Assembly: GCA_034359265.1 (NCBI GenBank)
Contig: CP136890.1
Coordinates: 30,794,501 to 30,858,500 of the forward strand
DNA: 64,000 nt
Origin: Canna indica
Lineage: Eukaryota > Streptophyta > Magnoliopsida > Zingiberales > Cannaceae
Direction of reading: 5' to 3'
Shown: positions 20,985-33,300 of the stretch, piece after piece
How positions within the stretch are numbered: the stretch's first letter is position 1
How the letters are laid out: the number at the start of each line of letters is the position of its first letter
Translations under genes and position numbers: made by a program
The notes under the pieces: generated by a model
Databases searched by the model: none
Told to the model about the DNA's origin: nothing
What the model saw: only the letters and a program-made list of their open reading frames with translations

Positions 20985-23693
20985 TCCAACAAACTCCCTC
21001 CAGAATTTGATAAGCATGTGCTATTTGAGCTCAAAACATCGTTGACTCTTATTGATTTAAAGAAATCATATAATTATTAATTGTATCAATCATATTCAGA
21101 ATGATAGCTAATATAGTTATTTGTTGCAAATATTAACATTTGTTATAAGTTCAAGATAAATTGCATCAACAATCGCAGCAATATGGTCATGCTTGCATCC
21201 AAAATGAAGTTATCATTTGGAATTCGAACTACCCCATAACCATCACCAAGATCACCTATCTTTTAGTCACCAACCGATAATATCCAATCCGAAAAACTTT
21301 TCAAATCATTTGTATTGTCATCCGAGTTGTTTACAGTGTGACACATATTTTTCGTTAGCTCCAAAATTTCACAGTCGTCCCATAAGTAAGACGAATTAAG
21401 TGTAGCATTGATAATATTTTATCTGCTTCCCTTAGGAATGACAGATAAAATTTGTCTGAAATCTCCCCCAAATACTACAGTCTTACCTCCAAAAGAATTA
21501 TTATTGTTGTTTGAATTTTTAAAATGCATAATATCACGCAATGTTCTATTAAGTGCTTCAAAACAATATCTAAAATTAATAGAATCGGACTATTAGATTT
21601 GTATTTAATGAAATTTAATAAATATATGAATTAAACAGATAACTACATAATACCTATTCATCATTGGAGTTTCATCCCAAATAATTAAACTTGTTCTAAC
21701 TAATAAATCAGTCAGCGGAGAACCTTGTTTAATATTGCAAGTATAATCCTCATCCAGATAAGAGGGATTGCAAATCAAGAATGTGTTGTTCTTTCACTAT
21801 GTAATAGTAAAGATGTTATTCCATTGGACGCAACTGTTAAAATAATTTTTCCTTCAGACCGAAGTGCATATGCAAAAGTTACCAAATAAATGTCTTTCTG
21901 ATTCCACCATAATCGTAGACAAAAAAAAAATACCTCCCTTTTTTCTTTTAACATCCAATATTTTATCATAAACTTATCTATGTTCCGAAGTTAGGTGTTG
22001 AGCGTCTTCTTGATTTTTCTCTGTCAATCTCATATGGTTGTAGTGTGACTCCACAATAATTAAGCGATTGTTAATATTTGTAGATGCTCCTAAAAAATAA
22101 TTTTGACATTGTAGGAAAGTCATCCAAACTCTTGCCACATGCTTGTAGAATTAAATCAATTTTCTCCAAACTATCATCTTTGACTTCATCATCAGTAATG
22201 ACAATATCTGAAATTCAAAAATATATAAATTTAATATATTAATTGGTAAGAAAAAATAATACATTATGAAACATATTAATCATTATATATATATATATAA
22301 CAGAGATATAATTTTTGTACCTTCCATTGTAACACTTGCTTTATCAAATAAGGTATTTATTCGGTTAATAATTTCCAAGTATCATTCCAAACGAATTCTA
22401 GTCTAGACATCGAGTTTGATAATAATAATGTAACAAATAATTTTGTAAGAGAAAAACATGATTTTCGTGCACTTGCTTCTTTAATTGCATCTACATAATT
22501 TTTGTCATTGTCAATCAACACTAAAGTACACTACTAAAATATACTACATCAGCAACGAGGATCAGCGACGGCCACCAGAGCCATCAAAATCATTCATGGC
22601 TTTGCGTCGGCCTAGACGGTCATGGCTGATGTAACAAAATCAGTCGCGGCTCGCATACGGCCAAACAAAGCCGTCGCTCTTAGATCATGGTGCTCACGAT
22701 GCGCGAAATAAAATGGGTTAGTAGCCACGACTTAGCGGGGGCCCCGGAGCCGTTGGTGATGAGAGTAACTGGGTGCGTGAAATAAAATAGGTTAGTAGCG
22801 ACGGCTACGCTACGCCGTCGGTGATATGAGTAAGTCATTAGCCACGGCTGGCTGCGACCGTCGCTTACCACGAACGTAGCGCGAATATAAAACACTCTTA
22901 ACCGACGGCTAGCAAAGCCGTCGGCGATAATAAAATTACAGATCCACAGTTTTCTGACGGCTGATGCGCCGTCGATGAAAATCCTTTTTATTTGCGTTCG
23001 CGCCCGACCCTTCCTCTTTCTTCTTCTTCCTTCTCTGCTTGCCGCTGTGAAAGTTAGGTCATTTTACCATTGACAGTTCTAATATTCTCGAAAGATGTGG
23101 ACCCTTGACCACGTTTAGTAGAATTCTCAAATAGTATAACTCACACATTCCTAGGGGAACATATTAAGAATATTGTCCCAATTGAAAATTATCTTGTCTC
23201 TCTTCGACTCTAACGTCTAATGTCTTACTTTAATGCAAACAACAAAGGAATTTCAACACATGTTAAGCTTTGGGACTCATTAATTGTTGGTCGATTTGCC
23301 ACTTCAGATATTGGATCGTCATCATTGAAAACTATAATTTGTTTATTTGGAAAATGAAACGACAATTGCTACACGGATGGATATTTGTAATGAATGTCGA
23401 AATTGAAAATTCTCCAGATTGCTTCACACGCTGAGATATACTTGCAATCATAAAACATTTTGATCTCATCAACAGGAGCTTGTATTTCAAACTGTCATGC
23501 TGAGTCAACAAATGTGGCAGTAACACGATCATGACCTTTATTCACATATTTGAAAAGATATTGAATTGATCTCGATTTGTTGTAGCATTCGACATTAATA
23601 TGTGCACCATATTTCAACAACATGTATCTATTATGAGGGACAACAAAATAGTTGTTCAAATCAATCTTCTAAATTTTAATTGTTCAGTCATTA
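20985..23693 (-). pseudogene. Helitron RepHel (Rep plus PIF1-like helicase) pseudogene
   Basis: Minus-strand blocks in family order. The Rep-side region at about 23690-23060 reads VPHNRYMLLKYGAHINVECY, SIQYLFKYVNKGHDRV, DCKYISACEAIWRIF and GQGSTSFENIRTVNG. After an inserted CACTA fragment, 22500-22330 gives LFVTLLLSNSMSRLEFVW. Then 22205-21390 gives KSLDDFP, NRLIIVESHYNHMRLTEKN, a PIF1 Walker A remnant YGGIRKTF (normally GGTGKT), EGKIILTVASNGITSLL, DLLVRTSLIIWDETPM and [14 protein letters not shown], then [21 protein letters not shown]-terminal part near 21390-21270 reads SSYLWDDCEILELTKNM. The Walker A site has lost conserved residues, and there are several stops and a frameshift. The N-terminal Rep catalytic motif was not found. 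It cannot encode a working protein. Confidence 0.82.
22531..23045 (+). mobile_element. CACTA end fragment inserted in Helitron gene
   Basis: Starts CACTACTAAAATATACTACA at 22531, followed by many AGCGACGGC/GCCGTCGC subterminal motifs and then a GC-rich leader (CGCGCCCGACCC, CTTC repeats), exactly the layout of the left end of the inner CACTA at 12477. No right TIR follows. At about 23045 the sequence returns to Helitron coding DNA, so only one end of the element remains. It interrupts the Helitron between its Rep-side and helicase-side blocks. Confidence 0.68.
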
Positions 23694-26600
23694 TCTTTTT
23701 TTATATAAACTAGATATCCATGCTCAAGGATATCTACCTACAAACTTATTTGAAAAATGTCAATTATCAATTTGACGAAGATCCCATTGTATTCCAGAAG
23801 CTCGTAACATCGGTCCTAATAAATCCCAATTTATTGCTTCCTCTCCACCAATAATGCCCACCCCTTCGACTCGCTCCAAAAAAATGGGGTTTCGTGTAAT
23901 AAGTTTTTGATATTCAGCAATTATTGCTAAAAAATAATCGCAAAAATCCAAACATTTATCTATCCAGCCATAAGGTAGATCGGCAGCTACTCCTCCGATG
24001 CGGAAATAATTATGCATCATTCGCATACCTGTGGCGGCTTCGAATAAATCATATATCAATTCCCTCTCTCTTAAAATATAGAAAAAGGGAGTCTGCGCAC
24101 CAATATCCGCCATAAAAGGTCACAACACTGGCCATGCATCATTAAATCCATGGCTGATTCATAGTAATAATTAAAGATCAATCGATTTCAGAGAGACACT
24201 CACTGACCCTTTTGGTGGTTTTTAAGTTTTTTCTTTTTTCTTCTCTAGATTCTTTTAGGATCGCCCTTGATATGTTACCTCTCGACTTTCAATGTTATTT
24301 GAAATTTATATGGGGGAATTTAAAGAAACAAGACATATGGAGATAGATATAGAGTTAAAGAGACGAGATATTGGAATTTGATCTGCTACATCTACACCTA
24401 TATATTGTGTATATATTAACAAATATTTAACTAAAATTTAAAATAAATTAAACAATACAATAAATAGATAAATCATTAATTATTTCATATTTTTATAAAA
24501 TAATAATTTTATGATAGTTTAATATATGATATTTTAATAATATATTTTGTAAAATAGATTTGTTTGATAATTTGTCAGTATTTTTTAAGATATATTGTGT
24601 AGGCACTAAAAATAATAAAATAAAATATTACATATTTAAATAAATCTAATAAAGAGAAACGTGATTAAATTATTTATATTTTTATAAAATAACAAATTTC
24701 TAAAATAATTTAATCATCTCATCATAAAATATATTATGAATAAGGAGAAGCTAAAATATATTCAGGTTTGATGGTGTATACCAATAAGTTTTTCGCAATT
24801 AAATCATTATTTTTTTTATAAAATGATATATTTCTAAATCAAATTTAATTTTGTTATAAAAAATACAACATAAATAATGTTATAAATTTAATTTTATAAT
24901 AAATTCGATTTTTTATGCTTAGTTGTTATATGCGTAGTTGAGAATTTATTTTTATGATTAATATATGTTTTAAGTATTTGTTACTACATGTAATCATATT
25001 TTTATCATAATTTATTAAAAAGTTACTATATGTACGCAATTTACTGGATTAAATGTTACTATATGTAATCGTATCAAAATAAAGTAATATTTTTATCAGC
25101 TTTATTAACTGCGCTCCCTACAGTTGTTTCTTAAATTTTAATTACTACTATTTTGATATTTAATTTTTAATCAATGTACTCTTAATCAGGTCTACTGCTA
25201 TTTTTGTATTTATTTTTATTTTTTTTAAAAAAAAAACTTTCTCCATTTTAATTAAATACCTATTTTTATCTCTCATCTAATTAAATGTGATTTAATTAAA
25301 TATCATCATCTCTCTCCCTAAGGAAATATACGAGCTTGTTACTAATGCAGTATTTAATTCTTTTGTATTGCTAAATATGAAGAGTACAAATTACCACTTG
25401 GCGTAGTTCTTATTATGACACTTGGCATCATAAGAAGGCTATAGTGCTTTCTTTAATATATATATATATCTTTTTCTATAAACTGGATATCCATGCTCGA
25501 GGATATCTATCTAAGAACTTATTTGGAAAATATCGTATACATCTATCATCTTGCATGCAATGAGAATTTTTGTGTAGTACCACACGGGTCATGCATCATT
25601 AAATCCATGGCTGATTCATAGTAACAATTAAGGATCAATCGATTCCAGAGAGACACTCACTAACCCTTTTGGTGGTTTTTAAGCTTTTCTTTTTTCTTCT
25701 CTAGATTCTTCTAGAATCGCCCTTGATATGTTACCTCTCGACTTTCAATATTATTTGGAATTTATATGGGGGAATTTAAAGAAACATGACATATGGAGAT
25801 AGGTATATAGTTAAAGAGACGAGATATTGGAATTTGATCTGCTACCTCTACACCTATATATTGTGTATATATTAACAAATATTTAACTAAAATTTAAAAC
25901 AAATTAAACAATACAATAAATAGATAAATAATTAATTATTTCATATTTTTATAAAATAATAATTTTACGACAGTTTAATAATATTTTCATAAGATATATA
26001 TTAACTATGATATATATATATATATATATATGATATTTTAATAATATATTTTGTAAAATAGATTTGTTTGATAATTTGTCAGTATTTTCTAAGATATATT
26101 GTGTAGACATTAAAAATAATAAAATAAAATATTACATATTTAAATAAATCTAATAAAAAGGGACGTGATTAAATTATTTATATTTTTATAAAATAACATA
26201 TTTCTAAAATAATTTAATCATGTCATCATAAAATATATTATGATTAAGGAAAAGCTAAAATATATTCAGGTTTGATGGTGTATACCAATAAGTTTTCCGC
26301 AATTAAATCATTATTTTTTTTATAAAATAATATATTTCTAAATCAAATTTAATTTTATTATAAAAAAATACAACATAAATAATGTTATAAATTTAATTTT
26401 ATAAGAAATCTGATTTTTTATGCTTAGTTGTTATATGCGTAGTTGAGAATTTATTTTTATAATTAATATATATTTTAAGTATTTATTACTATATGTAATC
26501 ATATTTTTATCATAATTTATTAAAAATTACTATATGTACGTAATTTACTGGACTAAATGTTACTATATATAATCGTATCAAAATAAAATAATATTTTTAT

Positions 26601-29600
26601 CAGCTTTATTAATTGCTCCCTACAGTTGTTTCTTAAATTTTAATCACTGTCATTTTGATATTTAATTTTTAATCAATGTACTCTTAATCATGTCTACTGC
26701 TATTTTTGAATTTTTTTTTATTTTTTTTGAAAAAAGAAACTCTTTCTCCATTTTAACTAAATACCCATTTTTATCTCTCATCTAATTAAATGTGATTTAA
26801 TTAAATATCATCATCTCTCTACCTAAGAAAATATATGAGGTTGTTACTAATGCACTATTTAATTTTTTTGTATTGCTAAATATGAAGAGTACAAATTATC
26901 ACTTGGCATAGTTCTTATCATGACACTTGGCATCATAAGAAGGCTAGAGTGCTTTATTTAATATATATATAGATATCTTTACTTTTATAAACTGGATATC
27001 CATGCTCGAGGATATCTATCTACAAATTTATTTAGAAAATGTCGTATACATCTACCATCTTGCATGTAATGAGAATTTTTGTGTAGCACCACACAGATCA
27101 TGCATCATTAAATCCATGGCTGATTCATAGTAATAATTAAGGATCAGTCAATTTCAAAGACACTTACGAACCCTTTTGGTAGTTTTAAAGCTTTTTTTTG
27201 TCTTCTTTAGATTCTTCTAGGACCGCCCTTGATATGTTACCTCTTGACATTCAATGTTATTTGAAATTTGTATGGGGGAATTTAAAGAAATATGACATAT
27301 GAAGATAGATATAGAATTAAAGAGACGGGATATTGGAATTTGATCGGCTACCTCTATACCTATATATTGTGTATATATTAATAAATATTTAACTAAAATT
27401 TAAAATAAATTAAACAATACAATAAATAAATAAATCATTAATTATTTCGTATTTTTATAAAATAATAATTTTATGATAGTTTAATAATATTATCATAAGA
27501 TATTTATTAACTATTATATATATATATGTGTGTGTGAGAGAGAGAGAGAGATATTTAAATAATATATTTTGAAAAATAGATTTATTTGATAATATTACAC
27601 ATTTAAATAAATTTAATAAAGGGAAACGTGATTAAATTATTTATATTTTTATAAAATAATATATTTCTAAAATAATCTAATCATGTCATCATAAAATATA
27701 TTATGAATAAGGAGAAGCTAAAATATATTCAGGTTTGAGGGTGTATACCAATAAATTTTTCGCAATTAAATTATTGTTTTTTTATAAAATAATATATTTT
27801 TAAATCAAATTTAATTTTGTTATAAAAAATACAACATAAATAATGTTATAAATTTAATTTTATAACAAATTTGATTTTTTATGCTTAGTTGTTATATACG
27901 TAGTTGAGAATTTATTTTTGTGATTAATATATGTTTTAAGTATTTGTTACTGTATGTAATCATATTTTTATCATAATTTATTAAAAAGTTACTATATGTA
28001 CGCAATTTACTGGACTAAATATTACTATATGTAATCGTATCAAAATATAATGATATTTTTATCAACTTTATTAATTGCTCCCTACCGTTGTTTCTTAAAT
28101 TTTAATCACTGTTATTTTGATATTTAATTTTTAATCAATGTACTCTTAATCAGATCTATTGCTATTTTTGAATTTATTTTTATTTTTTTGAAAAAAAAAA
28201 TCCTTTCTCCATTTTAATTAAATACTCATTTTTATCTCTCATCTAATTAAATATCATCATCCCTCTACCTAAGAAAATATATGAGCTTGTTACTAATGCA
28301 CTGTTTAATTTTTTTGTATTGCTAAATATGAAGAGTACAAATTATCACTTGACATTGTTCTTATCATGACACTTGACATCATAAGAAGGCTAGAGTGCTT
28401 TCTTTAATATATATATATAAATATCTCTTATTCTATAAACTGGATATTCATGCTCAAGGATATTTATCTACAAACTTATTTGGAAAATGTCGTATACATC
28501 TACTATCTTGCATGCAATGAGAATTTTTTTGTGCATCTACCATCTTGCATGCAATGAGAATTTTTTTGTGCAGCACCACACGGGTCAGGCATCATTAAAT
28601 CCATGACTGATTCATAGTAATAATTAAGGATCGGTCGATTTTAGAGAGACACTCACGAACCCTTTTGGTGGTTTTTAAGCTTTTTTTTTTCTTCTCTAGA
28701 TTCTTCTAGGACTGCTCTTGATATGTTACCTCTTGACTTTCAATGTTATTTATAATTTGTATGAGGGAATTTAAAGAAACAAGACATATGGAGATAGATA
28801 TAGAGTTAAAGAGACGGAATATTGGAATTTGATCTGCTACCTCTACACTTATATATTGTGTATATATCAACAAATATTTAACTAAAATTTAAAACAAATT
28901 AAACAATACAATAAATAGATAAATAATTAATTATTTTGTATTTTTATAAAATAATTATTATATGACAGTTTAATAATATTTTCATTATATATATATATAT
29001 ATGATATTTTAATAATATATTTTGTAAAATAGATTTGTTTGATAATTTGTCAGAATTTTCTAAGATATATTGTGTTTGCATTAAAAATAATAAAATAAAA
29101 TGTTACATATTTAGATAAATCTAATAAAAAGAAACGTGATTAAATTATTTGTATTTTTATAAAATAACATATTTCTAAAATAATTTAATCATGTCATCAT
29201 AAAATATATTATGAATAAGGAGAAATTAAAATATATTCATGTTTGATGGTATATACCAATAAATTTTCCGCAATTAAATCATTGTTTTTTTTATAAAATA
29301 ATATATTTCTAAATCAAATTTAATTTTATAACAAATCCGATTTTTTATGCTGAGTTGTTATATGCGTAGTTGAGAATTTATTTTTATGATTAATATATGT
29401 TTTAAGTATTTGTGTAATCATATTTTTATAATAATTTATTAAAAAAGTTATTATATGTACGCAATTTACTGGACTAAATGTTACTATATGTAATCGTATA
29501 AAAGTATAATAATATTTCTATCAGCTTTATTAATTGCTTCCTACAATTGTTTCTTAAATTTTAATCACTGCTATTTTAATATTTATTTTAATCAATGTAC

Positions 29601-29856
29601 TCTTAACGAGGTCTATTGTTATTTTTGATTTTATTTTTATTTTTTTTATAAAAAAAATCCTTTCTCCATTTTAATTAAATACCTATTTTTTCTCTCATCT
29701 AATTAATTATAGATAATACCTAAGAAAATATATGAAGTTGTTACTAATGCACTATTTAATTTTTTTGTATTGCTAAATATAAAAAAGTACAAATTACCAA
29801 TTGAAATAGTTTTTATGATACTTAGCATCATAATGCTTTCTTTTATATATATATAG
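23694..29856 (-). repeat. Tandem array of four ~1.45 kb units (Helitron 5' side)
   Basis: Four head-to-tail units: about 23694-25470 (enlarged by the ndhH insert), 25471-26977, 26978-28425 and 28426-29856. A shared anchor (ATATGG/A followed by AGATAG) lies at 24335, 25791, 27297 and 28786, giving periods of 1456, 1506 and 1489 bp. Units share starts near ATAAACTGGATATCCATGC and ends with TGACACTTGGCATCATAAG followed by (TA)n. They look about 90% alike by eye. They are very AT-rich with no coding capacity. Unit 4 has a local ~40 bp duplication near 28495-28570. Small differences in (TA)n tracts and indels suggest age or replication slippage. Confidence 0.88.
23758..24118 (-). pseudogene. ndhH: Plastid ndhH fragment in nuclear DNA (NUPT)
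   Basis: An open minus-strand frame of 117 codons matches the internal part of chloroplast NADH dehydrogenase-like subunit [56 protein letters not shown] and [16 protein letters not shown]. Both ends of the plastid gene are missing. It lies within the first unit of the Helitron-side tandem array, where it replaces about 50 bp present in the other three units. A few substitutions ([16 protein letters not shown]) are seen but no frameshift, suggesting a fairly recent transfer. It has no plastid promoter and no known function here. Confidence 0.92.
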
Positions 29857-30366
29857 TTTATTATAAAATTTATAATTATGATGCATATTTTCAAAATTTT
29901 ATAGTTTAATTCATTTTACATTAGAAACCAACTAATATATATATATATACTCTATTTTGGTCCTCTAACTTTATAAATTCATAGTTTAATCATTCTTTAT
30001 TAAAAAACAATACATAAAAAGATAAATATCTAACTGAAACACGTGCGGCAACATCCATTGCATATTGAAACAATATTTCTGATAATTATACGCTAAAATG
30101 AAATAGAAGTGAAAAAATTATATTTTATCCAATAAATTAATAAGATTACTCATCAAATGAGAAGTTTCAAGAACAATGGTAAAAAACAAAGAAATACATC
30201 AAAATTGTTGATGTTTTTGACGTAAAAAAGAACTAAAGTGCGGCACTACTAGTTCAAAATAACTATAAAAGCACCAAGAGCGCTAAATAATTACAATCAA
30301 CTCGCCGTCAGAGCAACTATTTGACTCATTGGAAACATCTATACTATCAGCATATCAGCTTCGAGT

Positions 30367-33300
30367 TTACTCCCAGCCTGAGGGCGCTGGTGGGGCAGCT
30401 TCCCAGCCAGATGGAACGACGACCGTCGCAGCTACACCATCCACGGCTGGCGCAGCGGCTGCATCCCACCCATCTGCAGCTACTGGTGCTGATCATAGAA
30501 AAAGAATAATAATGTTAAAAGTCACATCCAGTGTTATCGAATCGCACGATTCCGAATCGTGAATCGTGCGATCCGATGCGATTCACCCAAGCGGCGATTC
30601 AAATCGCCTGGGTGAATCGCAAATTGCTTCGAATCGTGTTTGAATCGGCGATTCAACACGATTCGATTCAGAATCGCCGCGATCTGTGAATCGCGGCGTT
30701 TTTTTTTTCATAATCAATCGCGATCTGTTAAAAATCAATCGCACTCCGCCTGCCTTCTTAGCAGCGTCTTCTTCCTTGCACGCTCGCCGGTCGCGACTTC
30801 TCCTCTCAGTCGCGACTTCTCCTCTCCGGCTCTCCGCCTCGCTCAGTCGCTCGCGACTTCTCCTCTCCGGCTCTCCGCCTCGCTCAGTCGCTCGCGTCTT
30901 CTCCTCTCCGCCTCGCTCGCGTCTTCTCCTCTCCGCCTCGCTCGCGGCTTCTCCTCTCCGCCTCGCCGGCACAGTCGCGAGTCGCGACTGCTACACTCTG
31001 CCTCGCCGGCACAGTCGCGACTCCGCCTCGCCGACACAGTCGCGACTCCGCCTCGCCAACACAGTCGCGAGTCGCGACTGCTACACTCCGACTTCATCAG
31101 TCGGGTTCAAGTCTTCAACAGTCGGGTTCTGCTTGCTTCGTCCCTGCTTCAAGCCTTCCTTCAACAGTGTTGCTTCAACAGTGTTGACTCAAGTTGACTG
31201 AGCCTTGCTTCAAGTTGATTCAACAGTATTGCTTCAATATCAGTGACCGAGCCATGCTTCAAGTTGACTCAACAGTGTTGCTTCAACAGTGTTTCCATAA
31301 TTTTATTTGCACAGTCTTCCTCAATCCTTAAGATATGTTTTTATCATTTTATGTTTTTTGAGATCATATATAAGTAACTTTTCATGTATCTTCTGAATCT
31401 TACGATTCGATACGATTCACGATTCACGATTCAAAATTTAGTCTCGCGATTCACGTTGTGAATTGCGATTCGATAACCTTGGTCACATCGAAGAGCTAGT
31501 AGCCATCCATCTAATGATGATAAAGATAGCATATCAAGATTTGGCTTTTGTTAATGGAGACACATCCCTATTTCACCAAAACCTATAAACCCTTCAATTA
31601 AACATAATTGCGACTGTACTGAAAAGGATGCATATGATTAAGGTCGTCTTCTATAACTATATTATGTTAATATATTTTTACATAAAATAATATATAATAT
31701 AATATATAGATTGATGATATATCAAATGTGCTATTTGAAAAACCTAACAATTATTTATACCAAAATACTATGTCGATTCCTACAATTATCTATCCCCCAA
31801 AATAAACCAGATTTAATTTGGTCTAAAAGTTCAGAAAGATAACCTGGTGCAGCAGTCCACTCAACACCAGCAATCGGAGGTGCTATAGCTGCACCAGTTC
31901 CCACATCAGCAACCCCCCACTGTTCAGTAGCCCAATTGTCGATAGGTGCAGGTACCATCGCACCGTAATCAGGAACTGCACCAAAATCGGGAGCAGCAGG
32001 AACCTCCGCTTCTTCTTGTTCCTTGGCCTCCTCCGGATCTCTATAGAAGTAAAGATCAACCTGCAATACCCTTAGTTAGAAAATAAATTATTAACATTTT
32101 AAGCACTAACCTCAAGTTGTTTATAAAATGCTAGAAATTTAAAGTAATTATTTCTTAAATGAGAGAAAGAGAAGAAACTTTAATGGATTGCAATCCAAAT
32201 AATAGCATGAAAATATAGTTCTTTAGTGTTATAAAAACTGAAGTTGATAAAGAAATTTGGAGAAGATTCTGAACAAGCAAAAAGTTTTTGGATGCCCCTT
32301 TTGATAACAAAGAGGAGATCAACAAGCATTTGGGAAAGGTTGTCAAAAGAATTAGATTTAGTAATCTATAAAATGATCAAGATGTATATAAATAGTATTC
32401 AATTTTCCTTTAATCCAAAAGAAGTGAGAATCTATATATTAATGTATTAGTATGAACAAGTTTAAACTAGAATGATACATGTTAAACTTACCATTACGTC
32501 CCATTTGTGCCCAGGAGCAATAGTGCCACGCATCTGTAGAACCATCCTAGACAACAACCAAAAGAGACAACCAATACTGAGCTTTCCTTTGTTGTTAGCA
32601 GGGATGCCAATATCAACATATCGCATTGGAGAGTCCGTATCACAAAAGGCAATAGTTGGAATGTTTCCAAGAGCTGATTCCTTGATAGGCTGTTGGCAAA
32701 TGAATCAGACATTTAAAACTAATCTACCTGGCAAAGTACCAACACATATGTTTCTTCCAGTGGATTTTTACCTGGTGGTCAGTTCGAGGATCAGTAAGGA
32801 TTAGAAGTCGTGGCTCAGTGAAGGATGTTTGAAGCTGATTGGTAAAGGTTCCTGGTGTATGACGCCCAGCAATAGGATGAGCACCTGTGTACTGTGCAAA
32901 CTTCAAAACAGCTCTCTGGCCATATGGTCTTGCAGACTGGACAATAATATCCCGAGGATTCTCAATTGCAACTATGACCCTAGCTGCTAACTGAAGCTTC
33001 TCCCATGTTTTACCAAGGTTGATGATGTAGATCCCTGAAATTTTTGAATTAAATGAATGTTAGATACCAGTGTCCTTATAGTTGATTACTGGTTAACAAA
33101 AATTCCATACATAGATGATACAGTCTCCATGGTAACCAAGTTGCCATAATGGTAAGAACACGATATTAATCCCACTATACAACAATAGAGTTTAACCTCT
33201 AATTAAATATTTTATTGTAATTCTAATATTATGTTTTAACAACTTTGGTTAATTTTTTTACAAAAAAAATTTGAAAAATTGCGACATTGACAATAAAAGA

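Larger units (their letters stand above)
20755..29856 (-). mobile_element. Degraded autonomous-type Helitron with multiplied 5' region
   Basis: On the minus strand the 3' end is a short hairpin (stem CCGCGC / GCGCGG, 20768-20782) about 12 nt from a terminal CTAA (20758-20755), followed by T. That is the canonical Helitron 3' end. Rightward on the minus strand lies the Rep/helicase pseudogene (about 21000-23690). The 5' side is an array of four related ~1.45 kb units (23694-29856). Each ends, read on plus, with a (TA)n run preceded by GCTTTCTTTAA-like sequence, resembling plant Helitron 5' termini. The outer 5' boundary near 29856 is inferred from the end of the last unit and is less certain than the 3' end. 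Confidence 0.72.

Noticed and set aside
20755..23693. Host PIF1 helicase gene
   Set aside because: The helicase is joined to Rep-side Helitron sequence and lies next to a Helitron 3' end; its Walker A motif is lost.
23694..29856. CRISPR-like or centromeric satellite array
   Set aside because: Units are ~1.45 kb, only four copies, and adjoin Helitron coding DNA; no short spacer structure.
30583..31201. Arg/Ser-rich open frames of up to 185 codons on both strands
   Set aside because: Low-complexity interior of the hAT element, not protein-like.
31755..31843. Open frame running past RPSA copy 2 exon 4 to a stop at 31755
   Set aside because: A GT donor at 31843 and a phase-matched exon at 30367-30488 encoding the typical GW-rich tail explain the C-terminus better.
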